A stretch of DNA of 64,000 bases from a virus: positions 19,621-83,620 of the IMG/VR virus record IMGVR_UViG_3300023172_003539; one strand, given 5' to 3'. This document shows positions 24,349 through 32,480 of this stretch, one piece after another (position 1 is the first letter of the stretch; every line of letters starts with the position of its first letter). The notes below the pieces were generated by a model, which ran no database searches, was not told the origin of the DNA, and saw only the letters and a list, made by a program, of their open reading frames with translations. The position numbers and the translations under genes are program-made.

Positions 24349-24354
24349 TATATA

Positions 24355-25248
24355 ATGGAAAAAAAATATTATTATTCAGAGATATTCTATTCGATACAAG
24401 GCGAAGGACATTATACCGGTATTCCCACTGCTTGGATACGTTTCTTCTTGTGTAATCTACAGTGCAACGGATTTGGACAATTAAATCCAACCAATCCAGA
24501 CACTTATGAATTGCCATTTGAAGAGTTTGATGTTTCTACTGTGACAAGAGTAGAGGATTTACCTGTATGGAATAAAGGATGTGATTCGTCATACACTTGG
24601 GCAAAAAAATATAAACATTTAATGGGTCAGGCTACTGCATCGGAACTAGCAGACAAAGTCATTGATATATTAAAAAATGATTCTAATCCAACAGGATCGT
24701 TTCTGCATCCTGTGTCTAGGCAACAACAACATCTTTGTATCACAGGTGGGGAACCACTTATGCCTCAGTCTCAAAAAGCATTTATAGAAGTCTACAAAGA
24801 ACTAGTGAAAAGAAATAACATACCGGAATCTATTACATTTGAAACTAACGGCACACAAAAACTCACAGATGAATTTAAAGAACTTGTTAGAACTATAGAT
24901 ACAGAGATATTTTTTTCAATATCACCTAAACTATGGACCGTAGCCGGAGAAAAACGAGAAAAAGCAATAAGGCCTGATATAGTTAAGGAATACAGAGAAT
25001 TATCATTACAAGGACAACTAAAATTTGTTCTAGGCAACAAAGACGAACAATGGAATGAAATGGAAGAGGTTCTGAAACTGTTTAGGTCGACAGGTATCGA
25101 TTATCCTGTATGGATCATGCCAGTGGGTGCTAGGGAAGAAGAACAGTCAGCAACAGCAGGTGAAGTGGCAAAAAGAGCCTTCCAGAGAGGATATAATGTG
25201 GCGGCAAGAGTACACGTTCACTTGTTTGGTAATGCTATTGGAACATAA
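24355..25248 (+). CDS. queE: 7-carboxy-7-deazaguanine synthase (QueE), radical SAM
   Basis: The 297-residue protein has the QueE opening YSIQGEGHYTGIPTAWIRF, the radical SAM segment CITGGEPLM (128-136), FETNGT, and the late VHVHLFGN. It would rearrange 6-carboxytetrahydropterin to CDG using a 4Fe-4S cluster and AdoMet. The cluster motif is unusual. Cys33 and Cys37 fit CNLQC, but the third cysteine appears only at Cys76, in GCDSSYTW, after a 38-residue insertion rich in Pro, Asp and Glu. GCDSSYTW matches the WCDT-YTW region of ordinary QueE. The insertion looks like a phage-clade feature. The promoter ends 6 bases before the ATG. Confidence 0.9.
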   Translation: MEKKYYYSEIFYSIQGEGHYTGIPTAWIRFFLCNLQCNGFGQLNPTNPDTYELPFEEFDVSTVTRVEDLPVWNKGCDSSYTWAKKYKHLMGQATASELADKVIDILKNDSNPTGSFLHPVSRQQQHLCITGGEPLMPQSQKAFIEVYKELVKRNNIPESITFETNGTQKLTDEFKELVRTIDTEIFFSISPKLWTVAGEKREKAIRPDIVKEYRELSLQGQLKFVLGNKDEQWNEMEEVLKLFRSTGIDYPVWIMPVGAREEEQSATAGEVAKRAFQRGYNVAARVHVHLFGNAIGT

Positions 25249-25249
25249 T

Positions 25250-25278
25250 TTGACAATAAACAAAAAAATATATATAAT
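25250..25278 (+). promoter_or_regulatory. Sigma70-like promoter, leaderless geometry
   Basis: TTGACA (25250-25255, perfect), 17 bases, TATAAT (25273-25278, perfect), then 6 bases to the ATG at 25285. No Shine-Dalgarno site. Confidence 0.85.
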
Positions 25279-25284
25279 ATAGAT

Positions 25285-25602
25285 ATGAAAGTTAAAAAAA
25301 CTACAAAAAGTAAAAAAACTAAAAAAGACAAAAACAAAAGCGAAGAACCATGGGTCAAAGTATTGAACATGAATGTCAATCCGGAGAATCCCAAGAATGG
25401 TTTTTTCGAGTTGGATTGGAATGACGAATTTGTGAATATGTTGAAGCAGAATGGTTACACAGGAGAATCACAGGAAGAGATAGTAGATCGTTGGTTTCAA
25501 TCTCTTTGTAGAACAATCGGCAATGAACAAGGTATGGATATTACCGGAGCCGGATATGTTCAGATCAACAGACGAGACGACGGCAAAACCGAAGTATCGT
25601 AA
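25285..25602 (+). CDS. Unknown phage protein with Lys-rich N-terminus, 105 aa
   Basis: The first 25 residues are almost all Lys, Thr and Ser, a likely disordered basic tail. The rest is an acidic-aromatic domain with FFELDWNDEFVNMLKQNGYTG and WFQSLCRTIGNEQGMD. Similar proteins occur in T4-like marine phages without assigned function. It is the first gene after a perfect promoter, and its 3' end overlaps the next gene. The basic tail could contact nucleic acid, which is only a guess. Confidence 0.68.
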   Translation: MKVKKTTKSKKTKKDKNKSEEPWVKVLNMNVNPENPKNGFFELDWNDEFVNMLKQNGYTGESQEEIVDRWFQSLCRTIGNEQGMDITGAGYVQINRRDDGKTEVS

Positions 25603-26548
25603 AGTGGATCCACAAGTTTATATCTTTAATAGTGCAGGGTGTCATGGTCATTATTTGACATATCTAATTGATCGTCTGAGTAGGAAAACACCGGAACTGA
25701 AAGAACTTCCATTTAATAGTTTAGGAAACTCCCATCTCAAAGTAAATTACTCAGGATTTTCTCAATTTGTTGATTCTCATAAACACACCGCGGCTATCGG
25801 TCTTTTAAATCAAAATATAATAAAACTTGTTTTTACAAATGATGTACTGTATTATGAACGGGCGGCCATGAACAGAGCCGAGGATTCGGATAGAGATATC
25901 AACAACATAAACAAAGACATATCGTTTTTAAAACAATACAACTTAGAATTTTATAACAAGATTCGTGAACTGTACTCTATAAAAAATGACAACGTGCCCA
26001 AATGGATGTTGCGTGACGCATTCAAAATAGGATTCTTGGATTGGAAAAATCAGGGTAGTGTGAAAAGAGATAGAGAACAAATCATATGGATGAATGAAAA
26101 TTTCAAAAATAACAAATTGCACTTTACCCACGTGAATGTATTTTTTAGTTACGAATCTTTAAAAACAGAATTAGAAGAACTAGATAAAAAATTTGATTTA
26201 GATTTAAATTTTGAGGAATTAGAAATGCTCTACAACGAGTTTTCAAAGAGAAATAAAATATTACATTCACATAGAAATACGGACATGGTGTTAAATGCTG
26301 TACGTGATCACAAAGATATTTCCATTCCAAATTTGGATATAATACAACAGGCCTATGTTTATGCCCAACTAGAAAAATTACATAGATTTATAGTGATGCC
26401 AATGACTGACTATTTTTTTACGACTACCGGTGAAATATTGGATTTTGTAAATCTATATCCCCAACACTATAAAGCAATGAACCCTAATTTACCAACATTC
26501 AATAACATACCCAATCCGTTCTTTTTACATAGACAGAATAAAAAATAA
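25556..26548 (+). CDS. Sulfotransferase-like phage protein, tentative
   Basis: I chose the ATG at 25556 because GGAG lies just upstream. An in-frame ATG at 25523 would add 11 residues. The 330-residue product begins its folded part with QVYIFNSAGCHGHYLTYLIDRL, which resembles the PAPS phosphate-binding beginning of sulfotransferase-fold proteins. It continues with long helical, charged segments and ends with the Tyr- and Phe-rich ILDFVNLYPQHYKAMNPNLP. No complete second PAPS motif is evident, so the family is uncertain. A sulfotransferase would be interesting beside the APS kinase-like gene at 39494, but they are far apart. Confidence 0.5.
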   Translation: MFRSTDETTAKPKYRKVDPQVYIFNSAGCHGHYLTYLIDRLSRKTPELKELPFNSLGNSHLKVNYSGFSQFVDSHKHTAAIGLLNQNIIKLVFTNDVLYYERAAMNRAEDSDRDINNINKDISFLKQYNLEFYNKIRELYSIKNDNVPKWMLRDAFKIGFLDWKNQGSVKRDREQIIWMNENFKNNKLHFTHVNVFFSYESLKTELEELDKKFDLDLNFEELEMLYNEFSKRNKILHSHRNTDMVLNAVRDHKDISIPNLDIIQQAYVYAQLEKLHRFIVMPMTDYFFTTTGEILDFVNLYPQHYKAMNPNLPTFNNIPNPFFLHRQNKK

Positions 26549-26558
26549 ATGTTATAAT
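26530..26558 (+). promoter_or_regulatory. Sigma70-like promoter, leaderless geometry
   Basis: TAGACA (26530-26535), 17 bases, TATAAT (26553-26558), then 6 bases to the ATG at 26565. It overlaps the end of the upstream gene and lacks a Shine-Dalgarno site. Confidence 0.8.
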
Positions 26559-26564
26559 ACTATT

Positions 26565-27551
26565 ATGACTCACATATTAGTAGACACTGCCAATACTTTC
26601 TTTAGAGCTCGACACGTTTTCCGTGGAGATACTTCTGAGAAAATTGGTATGGCTATACATATCACATTAAATTCTATCAAAAAAGCATGGAATGATTTTG
26701 ATGGTTCTCATCTTATATTTTGTCTGGAAGGACGTAGTTGGCGTAAAGATTATTATCCTCCATACAAAAGAAATAGAAAAGAAACAGTGGATGCGATGTC
26801 TCCTACCGAACAAGAAGAAAATAAAGTGTTCTGGGAATGTTATGATGATTTTTGTGACTTCATAAAAACAAAAACAAATGCAACTGTTTTACAAAACTCA
26901 CAAGTAGAAGCCGACGACTTGATTGCTAGATGGATTGATAGAAATCCTGATAAAAAATGTGTCATAATTAGTACCGACAAAGATCTAAACCAATTGGTAA
27001 ATCAAAATGTTTCTCAATATAACGGTATCACTGAAGAAACTATGAAGATAGACGGTGTGTTTGATAAAAAAGGAAATCCAATTATTGACAAGAAAACAAA
27101 ACAACCCAAAAAATTAGACGAAAAAGAATGGATGCTATTTCAGAAGGCAATGAGAGGTGACCCATCGGACAATATTTTTTCAGCATATCCTGGTGTGCGT
27201 ACCAAAGGAACAAAAAACAAAATTGGATTAACGGAAGCATTCGCGGACAGAGAAGCAAAAGGTTATACTTGGAATAATCTAATGTTAAGCAAATGGGTGG
27301 ATGCGGACGGCAAAGAACACAGGGTGTTAGACGATTACACAAGGAATATGCAACTAGTGGACCTACACGCACAACCTGAAAACATAATACAAGAATTAGA
27401 TCAAACAATAGATCAGGCCAGAGCAGATAATAAACAAATTTCACAAGTAGGAGTACGATTTATGAAATTTTGTGCCAAATACGACCTACAAAAAATTACA
27501 GAACAAGCACAATTATATGTAGAACCCTTCAACGCGGTGCTCAATGAATAA
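26565..27551 (+). CDS. rnh: T4 RNase H-like 5'-3' exonuclease (FEN family)
   Basis: The 328-residue protein has the flap-endonuclease arrangement of metal-binding acids. It starts HILVDTANTFFRARH (Asp7). Next come FCLEGRSWRKDYYPPYKRNR with the basic arch, VEADDLIARW, and VIISTDKDLNQLV. The last group is RGDPSDNIFSAYPGVRTKG with the helix-hairpin-helix DNA contact. T4 RNase H removes RNA primers from Okazaki fragments together with the gp45 clamp and gp32. It is expressed from a leaderless-type promoter and overlaps the next membrane protein gene by 8 bases. Confidence 0.92.
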   Translation: MTHILVDTANTFFRARHVFRGDTSEKIGMAIHITLNSIKKAWNDFDGSHLIFCLEGRSWRKDYYPPYKRNRKETVDAMSPTEQEENKVFWECYDDFCDFIKTKTNATVLQNSQVEADDLIARWIDRNPDKKCVIISTDKDLNQLVNQNVSQYNGITEETMKIDGVFDKKGNPIIDKKTKQPKKLDEKEWMLFQKAMRGDPSDNIFSAYPGVRTKGTKNKIGLTEAFADREAKGYTWNNLMLSKWVDADGKEHRVLDDYTRNMQLVDLHAQPENIIQELDQTIDQARADNKQISQVGVRFMKFCAKYDLQKITEQAQLYVEPFNAVLNE

Positions 27552-27957
27552 TCTATATCTTTTTCCTGCATTGCTATTTCCGGTCATACCGTTGATGATG
27601 ATCAGTTTTGGAAATAGATATACTGCTATGTCCACTCTAATCAGAAAATTACACGACGATTTTATAAAACAGAAAAAGAAATTATCAAAAAAGTCCAAGG
27701 AACGTACATTGGCCGAAATAAAAATACTCACGACCAGATTAAAAATTAATCGTTATGTACAAACCCTGGGAGGATTGGCACTTGCTCTCAATCTCTTGGC
27801 TATTTTTTGTTTATATAAACAAAATGATGAGATGTTCTATTGGGTTTTTGGCACAGCATTAGGATTTTTTACAGTGTCGATACTGTTATTTGTGGCAGAA
27901 TTACAGGTTTCTGTACTTGCTTTGAAAAAACATCTTGAAGATTTGGGAGATTTATAG
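27544..27957 (+). CDS. DUF2721-like membrane protein
   Basis: The 137-residue protein has an N-terminal membrane helix (about 3-22). A cytoplasmic helical hairpin follows, with FGNRYTAMSTLIRKLHDDF and a Lys-rich stretch to about 70. Two more membrane helices lie at about 77-95 and 104-122. This layout, with N-R-x-x-x-x-x-x-L-I-R-x-L after the first helix, fits the bacterial family DUF2721, whose function is unknown. It is encoded with an 8-base overlap after RNase H. Possible host origin. Confidence 0.7.
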   Translation: MNNLYLFPALLFPVIPLMMISFGNRYTAMSTLIRKLHDDFIKQKKKLSKKSKERTLAEIKILTTRLKINRYVQTLGGLALALNLLAIFCLYKQNDEMFYWVFGTALGFFTVSILLFVAELQVSVLALKKHLEDLGDL

Positions 27958-27963
27958 TAAAAT
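27935..27963 (+). promoter_or_regulatory. Sigma70-like promoter, leaderless geometry
   Basis: TTGAAG (27935-27940), 17 bases, TAAAAT (27958-27963), then 6 bases to the ATG at 27970. Weaker boxes than its siblings but identical spacing. Confidence 0.65.
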
Positions 27964-27969
27964 ATCTTT

Positions 27970-28482
27970 ATGTCAATTAATGCAAAAACACTGATAAAAG
28001 ACAAATTTTGGATCGTGGAAAGCAACGGTCACAAATTGGGCACTTTACAAAAAGAAGACACCAATGGTTGGATATTTCTAGGTAAAAATCAAGGAAAGGA
28101 AGTATTTCATACAAAAGATAGTTTATATAAAAAATTTGGTGAAAAACTTTTTTCCAGTGACATAACAATACCTAGTGATGTTGAACCCGAGAACACTGAC
28201 ACAAATTGGGAAGTACACGGATTTCCTGTAAATCAAAAACCTTTCAACCCAATATTTGACGTGCAAAAAAAATTACCAATATATACAAAAGCAAAAAAAA
28301 GTAAAAGCCAATTTTGTGCAGGGTACTACATAATAGACTTTCCTAAAGGATGGCGTAAAGCATACTGTCCAAAATTGATTACATTGCAAAGATATGATTA
28401 TAAAGGACCTATAAAAACAAAAATTGAGATGCAACAGATTTTGAACAATGCAATCAAAGAGAACATATCAGCCAATATTTGA
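27970..28482 (+). CDS. Unknown phage protein, 170 aa
   Basis: No characterised family is recognised. The sequence has a beta-rich N-terminus (KDKFWIVESNGHKLGTLQK) and a middle WEVHGFPVNQKPFNPIFDVQKKLPIYTK. Its end carries two cysteines in SQFCAGYYIIDFPKGWRKAYCPKL. Similar proteins sit near replication genes of T4-like marine phages. There is no signal peptide or membrane segment. A leaderless-type promoter precedes it. It overlaps the next gene by 35 bases. Confidence 0.7.
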   Translation: MSINAKTLIKDKFWIVESNGHKLGTLQKEDTNGWIFLGKNQGKEVFHTKDSLYKKFGEKLFSSDITIPSDVEPENTDTNWEVHGFPVNQKPFNPIFDVQKKLPIYTKAKKSKSQFCAGYYIIDFPKGWRKAYCPKLITLQRYDYKGPIKTKIEMQQILNNAIKENISANI

Positions 28483-29062
28483 TTTTGAATCTGCCCTAGC
28501 AGATTACACAGGTGCTCCTTATGTGGTGGCCACCGATGGATGTACACACTCCATAATGCTCGCAATGAAATTGTATGGTGTTAAAAAATGTGAGTGTACA
28601 GCATTTACATATCTTTCAGTTATACAAGCATTACAACACATCCACGTGGACTACACACTGACAGACGAACAATGGATCGGAGAATATCAATTCCATTCCA
28701 CTAACATATGGGATTCTGCTAGAAAATTAGAACCGAAGATGTATAGAAAAAATCAAATACAATGTTTGAGTTTTGGAATAAACAAACCGATGAGTATAGG
28801 AAAAGTTGGTGCTATCTTGCTAGATGATGAAAAAGCATATGTAGAATTGAGTAAGATGAGAGCCGATGGCAGAGATTTGAAAACTTATCCATTGACAGGA
28901 GCAACCGAGTGGAGTGAACAACAACAATTTAAAAACGGTTATCATTTTTGTCCCACACTGGATGATTGCACACGTGGGATAGAAATGCTCAAGTCACACA
29001 AACCAGAAAGTCAACAAATAATATATCCCGACTGCCGAAAATTAGTGATAAGTACAGAATAA
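28448..29062 (+). CDS. Miniature DegT/DnrJ-like aminotransferase fold protein
   Basis: The 204-residue protein resembles only the large (PLP) domain of DegT-family sugar aminotransferases. FESALADYTGAPYVVATDGCTHSIMLAM matches the cofactor phosphate region. NIWDSARKL has Asp89 where the family has EDAAQ, and SFGINKPMSIGKVGAILL has Lys113 where the PLP lysine lies. Usual family length is about 370, so the C-terminal domain is missing although the gene is intact with a coupled start. It could be a stripped enzyme, a half-partner, or a non-catalytic relative. A full-length DegT gene is at 35292-36362. Confidence 0.65.
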   Translation: MQSKRTYQPIFDFESALADYTGAPYVVATDGCTHSIMLAMKLYGVKKCECTAFTYLSVIQALQHIHVDYTLTDEQWIGEYQFHSTNIWDSARKLEPKMYRKNQIQCLSFGINKPMSIGKVGAILLDDEKAYVELSKMRADGRDLKTYPLTGATEWSEQQQFKNGYHFCPTLDDCTRGIEMLKSHKPESQQIIYPDCRKLVISTE

Positions 29063-29063
29063 T

Positions 29064-29306
29064 ATGTCCAAAATACAAACACAACCCATTGAAGAATTTA
29101 TCAGTAGAGTCAAGAGCTCCAAACAAAGACAAGAAAAAATGCTGTCTCTGTCCCTACAGGATGCCGAACGTTTATCTAACAGTTTAAGCCAGGTCATGAC
29201 ACGACTTGTTTCTGTACAAGAAGAGATAATCGAAGCATTAAAGACAGCCAAAGAAGCACAAACCGTTTCAATTGAGATGGACGGCGGAACTTTCGATAAC
29301 AAATAA
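29064..29306 (+). CDS. Small coiled-coil phage protein, 80 aa
   Basis: The product is almost entirely helical, with heptad-like Leu/Ile/Val spacing (SLSQVMTRLVSVQEEIIEAL), and ends in an acidic Gly tail. Similar short proteins occur among T4-like marine phages, but I know no function. It begins one base after the preceding stop and is on the same transcript. Oligomerisation is likely from the heptads. Confidence 0.6.
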   Translation: MSKIQTQPIEEFISRVKSSKQRQEKMLSLSLQDAERLSNSLSQVMTRLVSVQEEIIEALKTAKEAQTVSIEMDGGTFDNK

Positions 29307-29358
29307 GCATCTATCAACAATCTACCCTTCATAGTTTCTGGTAAATACAGTTACTATT

Positions 29359-29646
29359 ATGAGCAGACCAAAACCCACAGTGCTGTTAACCATCAGCAAT
29401 AAAGAGACCTACAAGCAGGAAGAAGTCCTTGCGGCAGAGGGCATATGGGCAGTGTTTTACGATGGCAAACCAATCAATCTAAAGTCCAGCAGTTTGGTAT
29501 CCAACTACCCAGGTCCCAAGTACAAAAAGGTAAGTTTTTCCAATCCGGGTCATGCAGAGAACTTGGCAAAAAAGTTGAACGCACAGCATAAAACCGACAA
29601 GTTTGGTGTGTATCTATTAAAGACCGGCGAAATATTCAAACGATAA
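29359..29646 (+). CDS. Unknown phage protein, 95 aa
   Basis: The small basic protein has a strand-rich beginning (KPTVLLTISNKETYKQEEVLAAEGIWAVFYDGKPINLK) followed by KYKKVSFSNPGHAENLAKKLNAQ, a strand-helix unit like a small alpha-beta domain. No family is recognised, but it has the look of conserved hypothetical proteins of T4-like marine phages. The 52-base gap upstream holds no clear promoter. TACAGT near 29346 has no matching -35. Confidence 0.65.
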   Translation: MSRPKPTVLLTISNKETYKQEEVLAAEGIWAVFYDGKPINLKSSSLVSNYPGPKYKKVSFSNPGHAENLAKKLNAQHKTDKFGVYLLKTGEIFKR

Positions 29647-29654
29647 TTAAGTGT

Positions 29655-30050
29655 ATGGACACTAAGACTGCCTACACTCGCACATTCATGGAACTATTGA
29701 AATTGCCCATGCACGATGAGAGTGTGAAAAATCATTACTACACCTGGTGGCAAAATGTGAGAGAATCCTATCAAGCACGATCTTTGAGGCTCACCAAAGA
29801 AGGTTTAAAAATGCTGGAAAAATTAGACATCAAAACCTACACCATCAAATTCCCCGACAAGATCATATTCACACCACAGACCTATCTTTGGTTGGATGAA
29901 TTCGTAGATTGTCCATATTTTGTTGACAAGAAACAAATACACGTGACCATGGAAAAAATGGCTTTACAACTGATGATGTTCGCTGGAGATATCACCAAAT
30001 ATGGTCTTGCCCGTGCAATGAGCAAGATTGACGATCAAAAAAGCCAGTAA
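29655..30050 (+). CDS. Unknown helical phage protein, 131 aa
   Basis: This soluble protein is rich in Lys, Met and aromatics. It has an N-terminal helical region (HDESVKNHYYTWWQNVRESYQ) and a middle strand segment TYTIKFPDKIIFTPQTYLWLDEF, then a C-terminal helix with MALQLMMFAG. No family or catalytic motif is recognised. It lies on the plus-strand early block just ahead of the MoxR promoter. Confidence 0.65.
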   Translation: MDTKTAYTRTFMELLKLPMHDESVKNHYYTWWQNVRESYQARSLRLTKEGLKMLEKLDIKTYTIKFPDKIIFTPQTYLWLDEFVDCPYFVDKKQIHVTMEKMALQLMMFAGDITKYGLARAMSKIDDQKSQ

Positions 30051-30069
30051 AACTGCGACTTCTGTGCGG

Positions 30070-30097
30070 TTGACCTATATTATATTTCTGTTATAAT
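30070..30097 (+). promoter_or_regulatory. Sigma70-like promoter for moxR-VWA pair
   Basis: TTGACC (30070-30075), 16 bases, TATAAT (30092-30097). The leader of about 28 bases carries CAGGAGT before the ATG at 30132, so this is a leadered transcript. Confidence 0.75.
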
Positions 30098-30131
30098 GAT
30101 ACTATACAACATTTAAACAGGAGTGTACTAA

Positions 30132-31241
30132 ATGGTAAGAGCAAATAAAAACAACAAAGAAGCAACAATAGGCAGTCAGAATAGAACTGTCACACCAAAC
30201 GAGGCAAAAGCGGCATTGTCGCATTGTTTGAAATTACAAAGACCCCTAATGATGTGGGGTGCACCGGGTATTGGTAAATCAGATATCGTTAAACAGATAG
30301 GCGAAGAACAAGACAGGCAAGTAATAGATATCAGATTACCATTATGGGAACCCACAGACATCAAAGGTATTCCTTATTATAATCAAAAAGAAAATAACAT
30401 GGTTTGGGCATCACCGGCAGAATTGCCCACTGATCCTAAATCTAAAGCAATCATATTTTTAGATGAGTTGAACTCGGCGGCGCCGGCTGTACAGGCGGCG
30501 GCCTATCAATTGATCTTGAACAGAAGAGTAGGACAATACAAGTTACCGGATGGCGTTGCCATAGTTGCCGCGGGTAACAGAGACGCAGACAAGGGTGTCA
30601 CATACAGGATGCCGGCTCCGTTGGCCAACAGATTCGTACACGTTGAATTGAGAGTCGACTATGACGACTGGATGACATGGGCTACAAACAACACTGTTCA
30701 TCCTGATGTTGTTGGTTATGTGACTTTCGCAAAACAAGATTTATATGACTTTGACCCTAAAGGAGCATCGCGATCATTTGCTACACCTAGGAGTTGGAGT
30801 TTTGTATCAGAACTTCTATCTGATGACCTGCCTGAAAGTACGCTCACTGACCTCGTTGCAGGCGCAGTAGGAGAAGGGTTGGCCGTGAAATTTATGAATC
30901 ATCGTAAAATCAGCGGCCAACTACCTAATCCGTCAGATATATTATCAGGTAAAGTAAAAGACTTAAAATGCAAAGAAGTTTCAGCAATGTATTCTTTGAC
31001 TGTGAGTTTGTGTTATGAATTAAGACAGGCACACGAAAAGAAAGACAAGAACTGGAACGAACTAGCAGATAGATTTTTCAACTATATGATGGACAACTTT
31101 GAAACTGAGTTGGTTGTTATGGGTGCCAAGATTGCACTGACAAACTATCAATTGCCATTCGATCCTAGCAAGTTGAAATCATTCGATAGGTTCCATAAGA
31201 AGTTTGGCAAATATGTCATAACTGCTATGGAGTCTAAATAA
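30132..31241 (+). CDS. MoxR-type AAA+ ATPase
   Basis: The 369-residue protein has Walker A GAPGIGKS (43-50), Walker B AIIFLDELN (106-114), sensor 1 VAAGNRD, and a Pro/Arg-rich region PLANRFVHVEL typical of MoxR ATPases. The C-terminal lid is helical. MoxR proteins remodel or activate other complexes and are usually paired with a VWA-domain protein, as here: the next gene overlaps by one base and has a VWA domain. Such pairs occur in several T4-like marine phages with no established role. A Shine-Dalgarno site fixes the start. Confidence 0.9.
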   Translation: MVRANKNNKEATIGSQNRTVTPNEAKAALSHCLKLQRPLMMWGAPGIGKSDIVKQIGEEQDRQVIDIRLPLWEPTDIKGIPYYNQKENNMVWASPAELPTDPKSKAIIFLDELNSAAPAVQAAAYQLILNRRVGQYKLPDGVAIVAAGNRDADKGVTYRMPAPLANRFVHVELRVDYDDWMTWATNNTVHPDVVGYVTFAKQDLYDFDPKGASRSFATPRSWSFVSELLSDDLPESTLTDLVAGAVGEGLAVKFMNHRKISGQLPNPSDILSGKVKDLKCKEVSAMYSLTVSLCYELRQAHEKKDKNWNELADRFFNYMMDNFETELVVMGAKIALTNYQLPFDPSKLKSFDRFHKKFGKYVITAMESK

Positions 31242-32473
31242 TGTCAGACGCAAGAATCATAGACAAACTGGTAACGGCAAGAATCGCTCTGTTATTGAAA
31301 CAACCATTTTTTGGTAATCTTGCCACTAGACTAAAGATAGTCAATGCCGATGACTGGTGCCCGACAGCGGCCACAGATGGTAGATACTTCTACTATAACA
31401 CTAAATTTATTGATTCGTTGACTCCCAGAGAAACTGAATTTTTGTTTGGTCATGAGGTACTTCACTGTGTGTTTGATCATTTTCAATCAAGAGCACAAAA
31501 AAGAGATCCTCAAATTTGGAATATCGCGGCGGATTATGCCGTGAACCAAATTTTAGTTGAAAGTCATATTGGTGAGATGCCCAAAGACACCAAAGGTAAA
31601 GACAAAGGATTCCAAGACGACAAGTACAAGGATTGGCCAGCAGAAAAAATCTACGACGAAATATACAAAAAAGCCAAAAAGAACGGCAAAAAAATGTTGG
31701 AAGAATTAGGACAGTTGTTGGATGAACACATAGACTGGAACAAGGATTCTACCGACGGACCTGGAAAAGAAAACAAAGACAGCAAAGGCAAAGGCAAAGC
31801 ACCAAAATATACCAAGGAAGAATTGAAAAAAATCAAAGACGAAATCAAAGAAGCAATGGTGTCGGCCGCACAGTCAACAGGTACAGGTAATCTACCAGGT
31901 GCTTTGCAAAGGTTAATAAAAAATCTTACAGAACCCAAGATGGACTGGAGAGAGATTATACAACAACAGATCGTTAGCACTATGAAATCCGATTACACAT
32001 TCATGAAGCCCAGTAGAAGAAGTTGGCATATGGATGCCGTATTGCCGGGTATGTTAAACACCGATAAGATAGATATATGTTTGGCCATTGATGCTTCTGG
32101 TTCAATATCAGAAGAACAATGTAAAGAATTTTTATCTGAAGTAAAAGGTATAATGGATCAATACAAAGATTTTACAATACATCTTTGGACATTTGACACA
32201 GAAGTTTTCAATCCAAAAGTGTTCACTCCGGATAATGCAGACGAGATTGAAGATTATGTGTTAGGCTCTGGAGGTGGTACGGAGTTTGAATGTAATTGGA
32301 GATATATGAAGGATGAAGGTATAGAACCAAAAAAATTTATCATGTTCACGGACGGTTGGCCATTTGATAGTTGGGGCGACGAAGACTACTGTGATACAGT
32401 ATTTTTGATCAACAATCCATATGAGAAAAATATCGAGGCTCCTTTCGGACTAACGGTACAATACAATAATTAA
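31241..32473 (+). CDS. VWA-domain protein with metallopeptidase-like N-terminus
   Basis: The 410-residue protein has two domains. Residues about 1-230 resemble the DUF2201 metallopeptidase-like domain, with a zinc motif GHEVLHCVFDH (HExxH-like, His71/His75). A long Lys-rich linker follows. Residues about 275-405 form a VWA domain whose MIDAS motif is DASGS (Asp284), with a later threonine in GGGTEFE and an FTDGWP aspartate. MoxR-VWA pairs assemble or proteolyse target complexes, and the target here is unknown. The start overlaps the moxR stop (TAATG). Confidence 0.88.
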   Translation: MSDARIIDKLVTARIALLLKQPFFGNLATRLKIVNADDWCPTAATDGRYFYYNTKFIDSLTPRETEFLFGHEVLHCVFDHFQSRAQKRDPQIWNIAADYAVNQILVESHIGEMPKDTKGKDKGFQDDKYKDWPAEKIYDEIYKKAKKNGKKMLEELGQLLDEHIDWNKDSTDGPGKENKDSKGKGKAPKYTKEELKKIKDEIKEAMVSAAQSTGTGNLPGALQRLIKNLTEPKMDWREIIQQQIVSTMKSDYTFMKPSRRSWHMDAVLPGMLNTDKIDICLAIDASGSISEEQCKEFLSEVKGIMDQYKDFTIHLWTFDTEVFNPKVFTPDNADEIEDYVLGSGGGTEFECNWRYMKDEGIEPKKFIMFTDGWPFDSWGDEDYCDTVFLINNPYEKNIEAPFGLTVQYNN

Positions 32474-32480
32474 TGGAAAA

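Noticed and set aside
29341-29361. Possible leaderless-type promoter before the 95-aa gene
   Set aside because: TACAGT could be a -10 box but no -35 with a 16-18 base spacer exists.
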